Shown: piece by piece, positions 9,006-18,470 of the stretch
Layout of the letters: each line of letters begins with the position of its first letter
How positions within the stretch are numbered: the stretch's first letter is position 1
NCBI GenBank assembly: GCA_019638455.1
Contig: JAHBTU010000005.1
Coordinates: 62,001 to 126,000, forward strand
Source of the DNA: Saprospiraceae bacterium
Lineage (GTDB): Bacteria > Bacteroidota > Bacteroidia > Chitinophagales > Saprospiraceae
Direction: 5' to 3'
DNA length: 64,000 nt
Made by a program: the position numbers and the translations under genes
The notes under the pieces: generated by a model
The model's database searches: none
The model's input: only the letters and a program-made list of their open reading frames with translations
What the model was told of the DNA's origin: nothing

Positions 9006-9659
9006 ATGAAAAAGTTGTTGTCCATTGCCCTTGTGCTTTTTTGCGGAACCCTGGTAGCACAGGATGCTACTCCGCAAAATTCGCTGGCAATCGTAGTTGG
9101 GCCGAATTGGGCAGAAAAAGTAGCTGGAAAGTGTTCTGGTTGTGGCAGCTATGAAGGGAAAATTGGCTATACGCTTGGTTTTGAGTATGCCAACAATCTC
9201 GCTGCGCGATGGCAGGTCAAATTTGGTTTTCGATACAGCGTTTTCAACGCCGAATATCAAAGCGATTACATCACATACCCATCGGAGTTTGATGCTGACG
9301 GCAACTACACCCCCGACCCCAATCTTCCACACTATGTCACAAGCAAGCATACCGACAGGGCTTTACAATACTTTACTGGCATTCGCTGGTTGGGTCTTCC
9401 CCGCGTTTGGTCTTGGTATGCCGATGCGGAGCTCGGTATCACGGACTTCATGGAGCCGCCCAACAGCCCTCGGACGAAACTACGTCCCTCCTTCGGAGCC
9501 GGGTTTGGACTGGCGTGGCAGCCCACGACAAGCGGTATTGCCATATTTGTGCAACCCACGGCTCGGTATATTTTCAGCGAACCCGGCTCGGTTTTTTCGA
9601 GAGGCAGCTCCGCCTTGCTGCTTCCGACAATCGAAGCGGGCATTCGCCGGCATTTCTGA
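9006..9659 (+). CDS. Outer membrane beta-barrel protein
   Basis: 217 residues starting at M-K-K-L-L-S-I-A-L-V, a clear Sec signal peptide ending at V-A-Q. The mature chain alternates polar and aromatic residues (for example W-Q-V-K-F-G-F-R-Y and T-A-R-Y-I-F-S) and ends G-I-R-R-H-F, with the terminal Phe typical of outer-membrane barrels assembled by BamA. Two Cys (C-S-G-C) occur near the mature N-terminus. Length suits an 8-strand porin-family or OmpW/OmpX-like barrel. Only 47 bases separate it from the divergent ABC exporter. Function is unknown. Confidence 0.65.
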   Translation: MKKLLSIALVLFCGTLVAQDATPQNSLAIVVGPNWAEKVAGKCSGCGSYEGKIGYTLGFEYANNLAARWQVKFGFRYSVFNAEYQSDYITYPSEFDADGNYTPDPNLPHYVTSKHTDRALQYFTGIRWLGLPRVWSWYADAELGITDFMEPPNSPRTKLRPSFGAGFGLAWQPTTSGIAIFVQPTARYIFSEPGSVFSRGSSALLLPTIEAGIRRHF

Positions 9660-9702
9660 CCTTATTTTCCAACATTTTTTTCACCATTTATTTTCCAGAA
9701 AT

Positions 9703-10218
9703 ATGCTATCCAAAACCGTCCAATCCAAGCTCAACGAGCAAATCCAGAAAGAAGCCTACGCTTCCAACGCTTACCTTGCCATGGCCACCTGGGCCGAGAA
9801 AAAGGGCCTGCCCAACATCGCCGAATACTTCTACCTCGCCTCCGACGACGAGCGAGGCCATGCGCTCCAACTCTATAAATACATCAACGCCAATGGCGGC
9901 GAGGCCCGCTTGGAAGACAAACTCGGCAAAGTGAAAGACAATTTCAAAAACGTGTTGGAAGCCTTCAGGCACGTCTTTGACTTGGAACACGGTGTCACAG
10001 TGGCCATCAACGAACTGTCAACCTGGTGCCTGCAAAATGGCGAGCACGCCACTTACATTTTCCTCCAGCCTTTTGTGGTGGAGCAGCAAGATGCCGAGCG
10101 CAAGGTGCAGGAAATCATCACCATCGTGGAGCGCATGGGCTTCGAGGACCGCAACCTGTTTTATTTGGATAAACAGTTCAAAAAAATCAACCAGCAGGAT
10201 GCGGGAGGGGGAGGGTGA
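9703..10218 (+). CDS. Non-heme bacterial ferritin (FtnA type)
   Basis: 171 residues starting at M-L-S-K-T-V-Q-S-K-L-N-E-Q-I-Q. Ferroxidase-centre residues are in the expected places: E17 in Q-K-E-A-Y, then E50 and H53 in D-D-E-R-G-H-A, E95 in D-L-E-H-G, and the E127/Q128 region. Length and four-helix spacing match FtnA-type 24-mer iron stores in the cytosol. The open frame runs further upstream but overlaps the barrel gene. The end carries an unusual glycine tail (A-G-G-G-G). It lies 43 bases after the barrel gene on the same strand and may be co-transcribed. Confidence 0.9.
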   Translation: MLSKTVQSKLNEQIQKEAYASNAYLAMATWAEKKGLPNIAEYFYLASDDERGHALQLYKYINANGGEARLEDKLGKVKDNFKNVLEAFRHVFDLEHGVTVAINELSTWCLQNGEHATYIFLQPFVVEQQDAERKVQEIITIVERMGFEDRNLFYLDKQFKKINQQDAGGGG

Positions 10219-10227
10219 AGAACCAGC

Positions 10228-11766
10228 TCAATGCGAAACAAGAATTTTTCCGCTCGTAATGCCACCATTCTCTCTCCGCAATCGGTAGAAATACACTCCC
10301 GAGTCAATGTTGGCAACATCCCAGACAAACGCCGTTTGCCTTGCCTGAAGGGGTGCGCGAAGCACGACCCGCCCCGTCGCATCGGCGATTGTCAGCACGC
10401 CGTCGGAAATCGGCGCCGACCATTGGAACCGCACCCAATCGCCCGCCGGATTAGGGTACACCCGCAGCGCCACAGGCTCTGGCAGCGGCTCGTGGCCACT
10501 GCTGACCACCGTGCACAAGGTGTCCACGCAGCCGTCTTTGTCTGATTTGAGCACCCAAGCCCATGATTTGAAGTTCGCCCCGTCAAAACTGTTGGCATAG
10601 CCGACGGCGATAACGCTGCCGCTTGGCAGCACCGCCGCACCGCCGAGCCTGTTCTCCAAACCGTACACAGGGTGGTAAAACGCTGTGTCCAGCGCCGTCC
10701 AGATGCTGTCGCCGTCGGGGCTGAACTTGTGCACGAAACCACCCTGCCACGACACAGTGTCGGGGTGTTCCGTGTAGTAGGGTATCCAATGGCCCACAGC
10801 TACCCAATTGCCGTCGGGCGTGGGCTTGATGTCCCACAGGTTGTTGGCTTCCCACGTCAGGATGGGCTGTGGGAGCAGGGTGCGCTGCCACACCAAGTTC
10901 ATGTTGCTGTCGCGGCGCACGATTTTGCACAGGCCGCCCCAATCCAGCGGACCCATAATGACAGTGTTGCGGGTGCAATAGAGCCAGCCGCCATCGGGAA
11001 GATGCTGGAGACCCAATGCCGCAGACTCTATATTTTGCGGGTTGCTGTGCCATTGCCATTGTTGGTTACCAAGACTGTCAATGCCCCAAAAACTGCTTCT
11101 GGTATAGGTATTGTACAGATTCGGGGCATTTCCTATGCCTTTGGAGCCGCCGATTACGAAATGATTGGGGTCAATCATCACGAGACAGTAGCCTACTTCG
11201 TCCAACTCCCAGTCGCCGTAGAATTTCTCCCACACGATTTCTCCCTGCTTGTCAATTTTCATCAGGTAGGCATCTCGTCTGAAATTAGCACGCTGCCTGT
11301 ATCCCAATACCAAGTACCCGTCATGTCTTTCCATTATCTTTCTAGGTGAAAAAATCTTGTCGTCGGGGTATTTTTTATAGAATTCGAGATTGCAGTTTTT
11401 GTCAATTTTCACCAATGCTCCATAAGCGTTGGAATACATGATGCCGGGCATCAGATAGCCGCCATCGGTTGTTTTTATGATATCAAGATTGAGGGGCTGG
11501 GTAAAATGGTCGCCCATCGTGTCAGGATAATAGTGGACATCAATCACCTGCCCGTTGGTGTCCATCCGCGCCAACATTGCGCTCCATTGGCTGCTGCCAG
11601 AGGGTAAGATGCTACCGGTTATTACGATAGTATCCCCTACAAGAATACAATTAACAAATCCTGCGGCACGAGCTCCAAAATCATAAACGTTGGAGAACCC
11701 GCTTTGCGCAATACCACAAAATGGCATTAGAAAAACATAAAGCGATAAAAGAGTTAGCCTGCGCAT
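10228..11766 (-). CDS. T9SS-secreted protein, tandem paralogue 1 of 3
   Basis: 512 residues from ATG 11766, with a signal peptide (M-R-R-L-T-L-L-S-L-Y-V-F-L-M-P-F, then G-I-A-Q-S). The central part is rich in Trp, Gly and Asp with repeated W-x-x-x-Y/F and G-x-x-x-x-G motifs, suggesting a beta-propeller-like fold; no specific family is recognised. The C-terminus is a type A T9SS sorting domain: V-Y-P-N-P-A-G-D-W-V, then G-V-Y-F-Y-R and S-G-K-I-L-V-S-H. It should be exported and anchored at, or released from, the cell surface. The core is nearly identical to the next two genes, but its last 25 or so codons differ from them. Confidence 0.85.
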   Translation of the reverse strand: MRRLTLLSLYVFLMPFCGIAQSGFSNVYDFGARAAGFVNCILVGDTIVITGSILPSGSSQWSAMLARMDTNGQVIDVHYYPDTMGDHFTQPLNLDIIKTTDGGYLMPGIMYSNAYGALVKIDKNCNLEFYKKYPDDKIFSPRKIMERHDGYLVLGYRQRANFRRDAYLMKIDKQGEIVWEKFYGDWELDEVGYCLVMIDPNHFVIGGSKGIGNAPNLYNTYTRSSFWGIDSLGNQQWQWHSNPQNIESAALGLQHLPDGGWLYCTRNTVIMGPLDWGGLCKIVRRDSNMNLVWQRTLLPQPILTWEANNLWDIKPTPDGNWVAVGHWIPYYTEHPDTVSWQGGFVHKFSPDGDSIWTALDTAFYHPVYGLENRLGGAAVLPSGSVIAVGYANSFDGANFKSWAWVLKSDKDGCVDTLCTVVSSGHEPLPEPVALRVYPNPAGDWVRFQWSAPISDGVLTIADATGRVVLRAPLQARQTAFVWDVANIDSGVYFYRLRRENGGITSGKILVSH

Positions 11767-11782
11767 AGAAATATACAAAACT

Positions 11783-11812
11783 GCCTCCACCGTGAGCGGT
11801 CACGGTGGAGGC
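11783..11812 (-). terminator. Hairpin between tandem paralogues 2 and 1
   Basis: A perfect 13-bp stem (11783-11795 with 11800-11812) closed by a GCGG loop. It lies between the stop of paralogue 2 and the start of paralogue 1. Read on the minus strand it is followed after a few bases by TTTT, a weak intrinsic terminator or a partial read-through element. Confidence 0.6.
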
Positions 11813-11828
11813 ATGGTGAGAAGAATTG

Positions 11829-13367
11829 TTAATGGCGAATCACGAATTTCCCAGTTTGGGCAGCACCTTTTTCTGAGCGTATCTGATAGAAATACACTCC
11901 GGGGGCAATGTTGGCAACATCCCAGACAAACGCCGTTTGCCTTGCCTGAAGGGGTGCGCGAAGCACGACCCGCCCCGTCGCATCAGCGATTGTCAGCACG
12001 CCGTCGGAAATCGGCGCCGACCATTGGAACCGCACCCAATCGCCCGCCGGATTAGGGTACACCCGCAGCGCCACAGGCTCTGGCAGCGGCTCGTGGCCAC
12101 TGCTGACCACCGTGCACAAGGTGTCCACGCAGCCGTCTTTGTCTGATTTGAGCACCCAAGCCCATGATTTGAAGTTCGCCCCGTCAAAACTGTTGGCATA
12201 GCCGACGGCGATAACGCTGCCGCTTGGCAGCACCGCCGCACCGCCGAGCCTGTTCTCCAAACCGTACACAGGGTGGTAAAACGCTGTGTCCAGCGCCGTC
12301 CAGATGCTGTCGCCGTCGGGGCTGAACTTGTGCACGAAACCACCCTGCCACGACACAGTGTCGGGGTGTTCCGTGTAGTAGGGTATCCAATGGCCCACAG
12401 CTACCCAATTGCCGTCGGGCGTGGGCTTGATGTCCCACAGGTTGTTGGCTTCCCACGTCAGGATGGGCTGTGGGAGCAGGGTGCGCTGCCACACCAAGTT
12501 CATGTTGCTGTCGCGGCGCACGATTTTGCACAGGCCGCCCCAATCCAGCGGACCCATAATGACAGTGTTGCGGGTGCAATAGAGCCAGCCGCCATCGGGA
12601 AGATGCTGGAGACCCAATGCCGCAGACTCTATATTTTGCGGGTTGCTGTGCCATTGCCATTGTTGGTTACCAAGACTGTCAATGCCCCAAAAACTGCTTC
12701 TGGTATAGGTATTGTACAGATTCGGGGCATTTCCTATGCCTTTGGAGCCGCCGATTACGAAATGATTGGGGTCAATCATCACGAGACAGTAGCCTACTTC
12801 GTCCAACTCCCAGTCGCCGTAGAATTTCTCCCACACGATTTCTCCCTGCTTGTCAATTTTCATCAGGTAAACATCTGTTCTAAAATTAGCACGCTGCCTG
12901 TATCCCAATACCAAGTACCCGTCATGTCTTTCCATTATCTTTCTAGGTGAAAAAATCTTGTCGTCGGGGTATTTTTTATAGAATTCGAGATTCCCATCAC
13001 TGCTTGTTTTTATGATTACACCATTGTTGGTATATATCAAACTGCCCGTCATCATATAGCCACCGTCAGTGGTTTTGATGACATCAACATTGAGCGATTG
13101 AGAAAAATAATCCCCCGAAGTATCCTGATAGTAATGGAAGTCTATCAATTGTCCAAGCGTGTCCATTCGCACAAGTAAAGCATTCCACGGGCTACTATCC
13201 GGGAGGAAAGCTCCTGTTATCACAAGTGTATCATTAACTAATATGCAATTAGTAAAAGCGGCAGCTCTTCCATCAAAGTCATAGGTCTTAGAGAACCCGA
13301 CTTGAGAAAAACTATAATGTGGTAGTGATAAAAGCAGAAGCAACGAAAAAAAAGTAGAATTACGCAC
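11829..13367 (-). CDS. T9SS-secreted protein, tandem paralogue 2 of 3 (mosaic)
   Basis: 512 residues, the same length as its neighbours. The signal peptide and first 130 or so residues (M-R-N-S-T-F-F-S-L-L-L-L-L, then S-Q-V-G-F-S-K-T-Y-D-F) are clearly diverged from paralogues 1 and 3. The central part is essentially identical to both, and the C-terminal sorting domain (V-Y-P-N-P, ending A-A-Q-T-G-K-F-V-I-R-H) is identical to paralogue 3. It is therefore a mosaic, as expected if gene conversion homogenises the middle and 3' part. A T9SS type A sorting domain implies secretion through the outer membrane. The role is unknown. Confidence 0.85.
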   Translation of the reverse strand: MRNSTFFSLLLLLSLPHYSFSQVGFSKTYDFDGRAAAFTNCILVNDTLVITGAFLPDSSPWNALLVRMDTLGQLIDFHYYQDTSGDYFSQSLNVDVIKTTDGGYMMTGSLIYTNNGVIIKTSSDGNLEFYKKYPDDKIFSPRKIMERHDGYLVLGYRQRANFRTDVYLMKIDKQGEIVWEKFYGDWELDEVGYCLVMIDPNHFVIGGSKGIGNAPNLYNTYTRSSFWGIDSLGNQQWQWHSNPQNIESAALGLQHLPDGGWLYCTRNTVIMGPLDWGGLCKIVRRDSNMNLVWQRTLLPQPILTWEANNLWDIKPTPDGNWVAVGHWIPYYTEHPDTVSWQGGFVHKFSPDGDSIWTALDTAFYHPVYGLENRLGGAAVLPSGSVIAVGYANSFDGANFKSWAWVLKSDKDGCVDTLCTVVSSGHEPLPEPVALRVYPNPAGDWVRFQWSAPISDGVLTIADATGRVVLRAPLQARQTAFVWDVANIAPGVYFYQIRSEKGAAQTGKFVIRH

Positions 13368-13386
13368 AGATATCTATATGAAAACT

Positions 13387-13416
13387 GCCTCCACCGTGAG
13401 CGGTCACGGTGGAGGC
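13387..13416 (-). terminator. Hairpin between tandem paralogues 3 and 2
   Basis: The same perfect 13-bp stem with GCGG loop as at 11783-11812, lying between the stop of paralogue 3 and the start of paralogue 2. On the minus strand it is followed by AGTTTT. The duplicated hairpin shows that the repeat unit includes the intergenic region. Confidence 0.6.
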
Positions 13417-13432
13417 ATGGTGAGAAGAATTG

Positions 13433-14971
13433 TTAATGGCGAATCACGAATTTCCCAGTTTGGGCAGCACCTTTTTCTGAGCGTATCTGATAGAAATACA
13501 CTCCGGGGGCAATGTTGGCAACATCCCAGACAAACGCCGTTTGCCTTGCCTGAAGGGGTGCGCGAAGCACGACCCGCCCCGTCGCATCGGCGATTGTCAG
13601 CACGCCGTCGGAAATCGGCGCCGACCATTGGAACCGCACCCAATCGCCCGCCGGATTAGGGTACACCCGCAGCGCCACAGGCTCTGGCAGCGGCTCGTGG
13701 CCACTGCTGACCACCGTGCACAAGGTGTCCACGCAGCCGTCTTTGTCTGATTTGAGCACCCAAGCCCATGATTTGAAGTTCGCCCCGTCAAAACTGTTGG
13801 CATAGCCGACGGCGATAACGCTGCCGCTTGGCAGCACCGCCGCACCGCCGAGCCTGTTCTCCAAACCGTACACAGGGTGGTAAAACGCTGTGTCCAGCGC
13901 CGTCCAGATGCTGTCGCCGTCGGGGCTGAACTTGTGCACGAAACCACCCTGCCACGACACAGTGTCGGGGTGTTCCGTGTAGTAGGGTATCCAATGGCCC
14001 ACAGCTACCCAATTGCCGTCGGGCGTGGGCTTGATGTCCCACAGGTTGTTGGCTTCCCACGTCAGGATGGGCTGTGGGAGCAGGGTGCGCTGCCACACCA
14101 AGTTCATGTTGCTGTCGCGGCGCACGATTTTGCACAGGCCGCCCCAATCCAGCGGACCCATAATGACAGTGTTGCGGGTGCAATAGAGCCAGCCGCCATC
14201 GGGAAGATGCTGGAGACCCAATGCCGCAGACTCTATATTTTGCGGGTTGCTGTGCCATTGCCATTGTTGGTTACCAAGACTGTCAATGCCCCAAAAACTG
14301 CTTCTGGTATAGGTATTGTACAGATTCGGGGCATTTCCTATGCCTTTGGAGCCGCCGATTACGAAATGATTGGGGTCAATCATCACGAGACAGTAGCCTA
14401 CTTCGTCCAACTCCCAGTCGCCGTAGAATTTCTCCCACACGATTTCTCCCTGCTTGTCAATTTTCATCAGGTAAACATCTGTTCTAAAATTAGCACGTTG
14501 CCTGTATCCCAATACCAAGTACCCATCATGTCTTTCAATTATTTTCTTAGGTGAGAAAATCTTGTCGTCGGGGTATTTTTTGTAAAATTCGAGATTGAAG
14601 TTCTTGTCAATTTTCACCAATGCACCAAAGGCGTTGGAATACATGATGCCGGGCATGAGATAGCCGCCATCAGCTGTTTTTATGATATCAAGATTGAGGG
14701 GCTGGGTGAAATGGTCGCCCATCGTGTCGGGATAAATGTGGACATCAATCACTTGCCCGTTGGTGTCCATCCGCGCCACCATTGCGCTCCATTGGTTGCT
14801 GCCAGTGGGCAGGATGCCGCCAGTAATAACTACGGTATCGTTCACCAAGATACAGTTTTTGAAAACGGCGGCTTGTGCACCGAAATCATAAACGTTGGAG
14901 AACCCGCTTTGCGCAATACCACAAAATGGCATTAGAAAAACATAAAGCGATAAAAGAGTTAGCCTGCGCAT
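13433..14971 (-). CDS. T9SS-secreted protein, tandem paralogue 3 of 3
   Basis: 512 residues from ATG 14971 (M-R-R-L-T-L-L-S-L-Y-V-F). The open frame continues upstream through a terminator hairpin, and that extension is not coding. The N-terminal part resembles paralogue 1, the core matches both others, and the C-terminal sorting domain matches paralogue 2. The first of the three in the direction of transcription, it probably heads the row. Features are as for paralogue 1: signal peptide, Trp/Gly-rich repeats and a type A T9SS sorting domain with V-Y-P-N-P and I-A-P-G-V-Y-F-Y. Confidence 0.85.
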   Translation of the reverse strand: MRRLTLLSLYVFLMPFCGIAQSGFSNVYDFGAQAAVFKNCILVNDTVVITGGILPTGSNQWSAMVARMDTNGQVIDVHIYPDTMGDHFTQPLNLDIIKTADGGYLMPGIMYSNAFGALVKIDKNFNLEFYKKYPDDKIFSPKKIIERHDGYLVLGYRQRANFRTDVYLMKIDKQGEIVWEKFYGDWELDEVGYCLVMIDPNHFVIGGSKGIGNAPNLYNTYTRSSFWGIDSLGNQQWQWHSNPQNIESAALGLQHLPDGGWLYCTRNTVIMGPLDWGGLCKIVRRDSNMNLVWQRTLLPQPILTWEANNLWDIKPTPDGNWVAVGHWIPYYTEHPDTVSWQGGFVHKFSPDGDSIWTALDTAFYHPVYGLENRLGGAAVLPSGSVIAVGYANSFDGANFKSWAWVLKSDKDGCVDTLCTVVSSGHEPLPEPVALRVYPNPAGDWVRFQWSAPISDGVLTIADATGRVVLRAPLQARQTAFVWDVANIAPGVYFYQIRSEKGAAQTGKFVIRH

Positions 14972-14981
14972 AGGTATTTGC

Positions 14982-15019
14982 AAAAAAGCCTCCACCGAAA
15001 CGAGTGCCGTTTCGGTGGA
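14982..15019 (-). terminator. Intrinsic terminator after the metalloprotease gene
   Basis: A 12-bp perfect stem (14991-15002 with 15008-15019) and a 5-base loop, followed on the minus strand by TTTTTT (14982-14987). It lies just after the stop of the split metalloprotease gene at 15037. Confidence 0.75.
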
Positions 15020-15036
15020 AGTGATGAGAGAATTGG

Positions 15037-16791
15037 TTAGTGACGAACGAGAATCTTGCCGCTCTGGACAGGCGTGATGCCATCCCATTGGAATCGGTAG
15101 AAATATACTCCGGGGGCAATTTGGAGAGTGTTCCAAATCAACGAGGTTTGCTCGGGTGGCAATTCTGTATCTAGCATTGTTTTACCAGAAACATCAGTAA
15201 TCAACAGCCTTCCTTTTGATTGAACGCTTGGCCAATTAAACATTACTTGATTGTCGGTTGGATTGGGATAAGCCCAAACTCCTTTGCTCTCCAATTTTGA
15301 TTTTTCAACAGACCTTGCCTGACGCTCGCTGACAGGCAAATGGAAGTACGGAGGATAATGTGCCCCGTATTGGGTCAGAATATTGCGCGCCATGGCATGG
15401 GCATAACCTCCTTCGGTATGTCCTGCTATTTCTTCCAGTCTTTCTAATTGGGTCGCGGTGTATGTGGTGTCGGCTTGGTCAATGGCCATCACAAAAATCT
15501 CGCGGATTTCGGCAAGGTCGGCGGTTTCGGCAGTATTCAGGCCATATTTGGCAGCAGCGGCATCCAGCACGTTGAGCGCCAATGTCGTTTCGCTTGTAGT
15601 AAGGTAGTCTTTCGCTAAGGCCAAGTCGCCTTCGTAGGCATCCAAATTGAGCATCCACACTCGAACAGAGTCGCGACCGTCTTGCAAAGTATCGAGTAGC
15701 AACCAGCGCAATACTTTTGCCGAAGCAAAGTCCATTTCCAAGCGATGATATGAAGCCACGCGGCCTTTTTCTTCTGCTAAAGTCTGGTTGCTTGATGCCA
15801 CCGCCGCGTCGTAAGCAGCTTTGGCCGTCAGGTAAGACCCTTTGTGCAGGTAATATTGCGCTTTCACGTCTTCCACATCGGGAAGTGGTTCCGGGTTTGA
15901 TTCGTCCAGCACTTGGACTTCGCAGGTGTTTTCAGCAGCATCTTGCGTAAATACTGTCGCTGTGATTTTATTTGGGTCGGGTATCTCGGCGGGTACTTGG
16001 TCATTGTAGTAATATCGGATACTGGAGCCGGTGACCGACCAGTGGAAATTGGCGGAGGCCGCAAAAGTGTTAGCCGCGGCAAGAAATACTCCTGGATTGT
16101 TGAGATTCTCTTTCCCCTGTGCAAACCGTATCCAGCCATCCACCGTAAAGTCATTTTCTGCGGTGCTGCTGTTGGTGTTGCACTCATAGAAGAGGCCGCG
16201 CACGATGGATGGATTGGAGTTCCCATTTGTGCCAAAGGCCATGTTGTTGTAGGTCAGACGTGTGTAACCGTTGCGGCGAATCACCTGGTTGAGAGAACCT
16301 AATTTATGGGAAATCGTTCCTATTTGCGTCCACTCGGTGGTCTGGCTGCCAGAAAAATCGTTTTCCTCTACTGTAATTCCAATCACATAAGTGTCCAACA
16401 CAAGACCTAATTGGGCATCCACAAGCCCATCGGCTGGTAGTGGCAAATCCCCCAATAGGAAATCGTTGTAAGTTATTGTCGCGTGAGAGACCTCCCTGTG
16501 ATGCAGCCCTACGAAGCACTTGATAAATACGGACTGAGTCACGGTATAGGGTTTGCTTTTGGAAGTGATATTGTCGCTTGGCACCTCGGAAGCGTAGATA
16601 CCATACGCCAACCCTTCGAACCTAGAGGGCAGAGTGACACAATTTGGCCCTTGGCACAATCCATGTACTTTGAAGCCTGCGTTATACGAATAAATGCCGT
16701 AGCCGAACTCGATGTAGTCCGAGCAGTTGTTGGGCACATAGGTATTGATAAACCTACAACCTGCGATGTCAATGCCTCGCACGCCACTTAA
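15037..16791 (-). pseudogene. C-terminal fragment of an IS-split T9SS metalloprotease
   Basis: The 3' part of a gene whose other parts lie at 17695-18419 and 19199-19997. This fragment encodes about 584 residues with repeat-like segments, a helical stretch near the middle and a type A T9SS sorting domain (A-Y-P-N-P-T-D-N-Q-V, then I-A-P-G-V-Y-F-Y and S-G-K-I-L-V-R-H). It is cut off from its 5' part by the IS5-type element at 16792-17694. Removing that element plus one TAA target duplication joins F-L-D-L to S-G-V-R-G-I-D-I in frame. An ATG inside the IS end could start translation, but no signal peptide would be present, so the fragment is unlikely to be secreted. Confidence 0.85.
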
Positions 16792-17694
16792 GAGCATGTT
16801 CAAAAATTTTTGGTTAGTGAGGTGGGGTTAGTGCAGAACAACTTTTTGTCAAGCGGCCATTCGCCCTAAAATCACTTGAATGTTCGCCAGCAATATCATG
16901 GATTCCGAACTTTTTGTTGTTTTTTCATGGTCTTTATCCAATCGTCGGAAGAAATTGAACCAGCCGAAAGTCCGTTCGTTGACCCAGCGTTTTTTGATGG
17001 GCACAAAGCCCTTGGAGGTTGGCGGACGTGAAGATATCTCCACCTCCACGCCGAGTTCGGAGGCGGCAAACTCGCTGAAAGCGCCGGCGTAAACCCCGTC
17101 CACCAGAATCTTTTTCAACCGGCCAAAGTGGGCCGAGCATTGTTTCAACAATTGAATGCCCATTTGACCGTCGGGCTTGTTGGCGGCACTGACCACCACA
17201 CCAATGACGAGACCCAAAGTGTCCACCAGGATGTGCCGCTTGCGTCCGTTCACTTTCTTGTTGCCGTCAACGCCCCTTTCTTCGTGGACAAAAGGCGCTG
17301 CCTTAACAGATTGGCTGTCAATGCAGACAAGGCTTGCGCTGACCTCCTTGCCCCAAAAAAGCCGCTCCAGTTCGGCCACCCAGTCGTTCACCGTTTGCCA
17401 AACACCCTGGCGCGACCACCGATGAAAATAATAGTACACGCTCTTCCAAGGCGGAAAAACAGCGGGCAGGTTGCGCCACTGGCCGCCTGTCCGGTGCAAG
17501 TACAAAATGCCGTTCACGACGGCTCGCAAATTATGTTTGCGTTTCCTTTGGTAGGGCAAAACTTCTTTCAGAACTTCCCATTGGGAATCGGTCAACTCAG
17601 TAAACTGCGTTTGCATAATTTTTAAGTTTTGGTCAACTCAAAATTACGCACCGATTCCCATGTTTTTTAAAACAAATAATTTTTGAACATGGTC
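16792..17694 (-). mobile_element. IS5-family element, copy 1 (903 bp, IS1031-like 3-bp duplication)
   Basis: The 903-bp element is delimited by imperfect inverted repeats beginning GAGCATGTTCAAAAATT (left) and GACCATGTTCAAAAATT (right, complement). A 3-bp direct repeat TAA flanks it (16789-16791 and 17695-17697), fitting the TNA target preference of the IS1031 group of IS5. The sequence appears identical to the copy at 62233-63135. It is inserted in the metalloprotease gene in the same direction of transcription. Confidence 0.9.
16849..17616 (-). CDS. IS5-family transposase, single frame
   Basis: 255 residues beginning M-Q-T-Q-F-T-E-L-T-D-S-Q-W. The N-terminal part matches the DUF4096-type DNA-binding domain seen in many IS5 transposases, including G-G-Q-W-R-N-L-P. 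The DDE catalytic residues are visible as I-D-S-Q-S-V-K, L-V-D-G-V-Y-A-G and N-E-R-T-F-G-W-F. Unlike many IS5 relatives, no frameshift is needed. An identical protein is encoded at 62290-63057, so the element is probably still active or was very recently. Confidence 0.9.
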   Translation of the reverse strand: MQTQFTELTDSQWEVLKEVLPYQRKRKHNLRAVVNGILYLHRTGGQWRNLPAVFPPWKSVYYYFHRWSRQGVWQTVNDWVAELERLFWGKEVSASLVCIDSQSVKAAPFVHEERGVDGNKKVNGRKRHILVDTLGLVIGVVVSAANKPDGQMGIQLLKQCSAHFGRLKKILVDGVYAGAFSEFAASELGVEVEISSRPPTSKGFVPIKKRWVNERTFGWFNFFRRLDKDHEKTTKSSESMILLANIQVILGRMAA

Positions 17695-18419
17695 TAAGTC
17701 CAAAAAGGCGGAAAATTGAATCTCGTGCGGATAAAAACCATCCGTCAAAAACGAGCAGCCGACAAATCTGCTAAGGTTGTTGGCTTTTTTACCGGGTAGG
17801 GTCGGAAATTTGTTCTCATAAGGCGTGAAACGAACGCCAACCCGATTGTTGAGGAACTTCGTGTCTTCGCAGATGACGATGCCTCCGCTTTTGTCAAACG
17901 TGGGGCCTACCAAAACGGCAATTTCTGCGTTTTCGATACGCGACTGCGCGCCTGATGCAAGGAGCCGCCCTTGTGCGTAATATGGAATCGAGGTAGGGTC
18001 AGGATATTGCGACGCTATTGAATTGCCCCACACCTCGACTCCGCGCCAAGTTTTGCCACATTGACTTGTCAAAGTGCCGTGTAAATTCAAAGTGCCGCCG
18101 GGCCTGACAACCAGTCTGCCCATTTCGACGAACCGAACTACCACCCCCGCTTCAATAGTCAGCGTCGCGCCACTGCTGATGACAACGTCACCGGCAATGT
18201 TAATCCCCTTTGGATAAGATGCGGCGCTCCAGACCACAGGAGTTTGACCCGTGATGTTGACATCCGTAAAATCAAAATCTACCAAAAACGCTTGCAAAAG
18301 GGAACTTTGAGCGATTACGTCGCGCATTCTTTGGCCCTGTCCGGGCGTAAAATATTGCATGCAACCAATGTGTGTATAAGCCATGATATTGCGTTCGTCC
18401 GGGTTGAAGTACGCTTCAC
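17695..18419 (-). pseudogene. Middle fragment of the IS-split metalloprotease
   Basis: Encodes the Met-turn region of the M43 protease (N-I-M-A-Y-T-H-I-G-C, then F-T-P-G-Q-G-Q-R-M) and the start of a parallel-beta-like domain (S-G-A-T-L-T-I-E-A-G-V, then P-G-G-T-L-N-L-H-G-T-L). It is bounded upstream by the IS1-type element (8-bp duplication CGCTTCAC) and downstream by the IS5-type element (TAA). Both junctions rejoin in frame when the elements are removed in silico. On its own it lacks the signal peptide and the zinc-binding helix. Confidence 0.85.
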
Positions 18420-18470
18420 GGTAGTGTCATTTTGGGGGTGATTTGGTATTTTTGCGTCAAACTTTATGAA

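Noticed and set aside
13433..15136. 567-residue version of tandem paralogue 3
   Set aside because: The extra 55 codons run through a terminator hairpin and the end of the metalloprotease gene; a clear signal peptide starts at ATG 14971.
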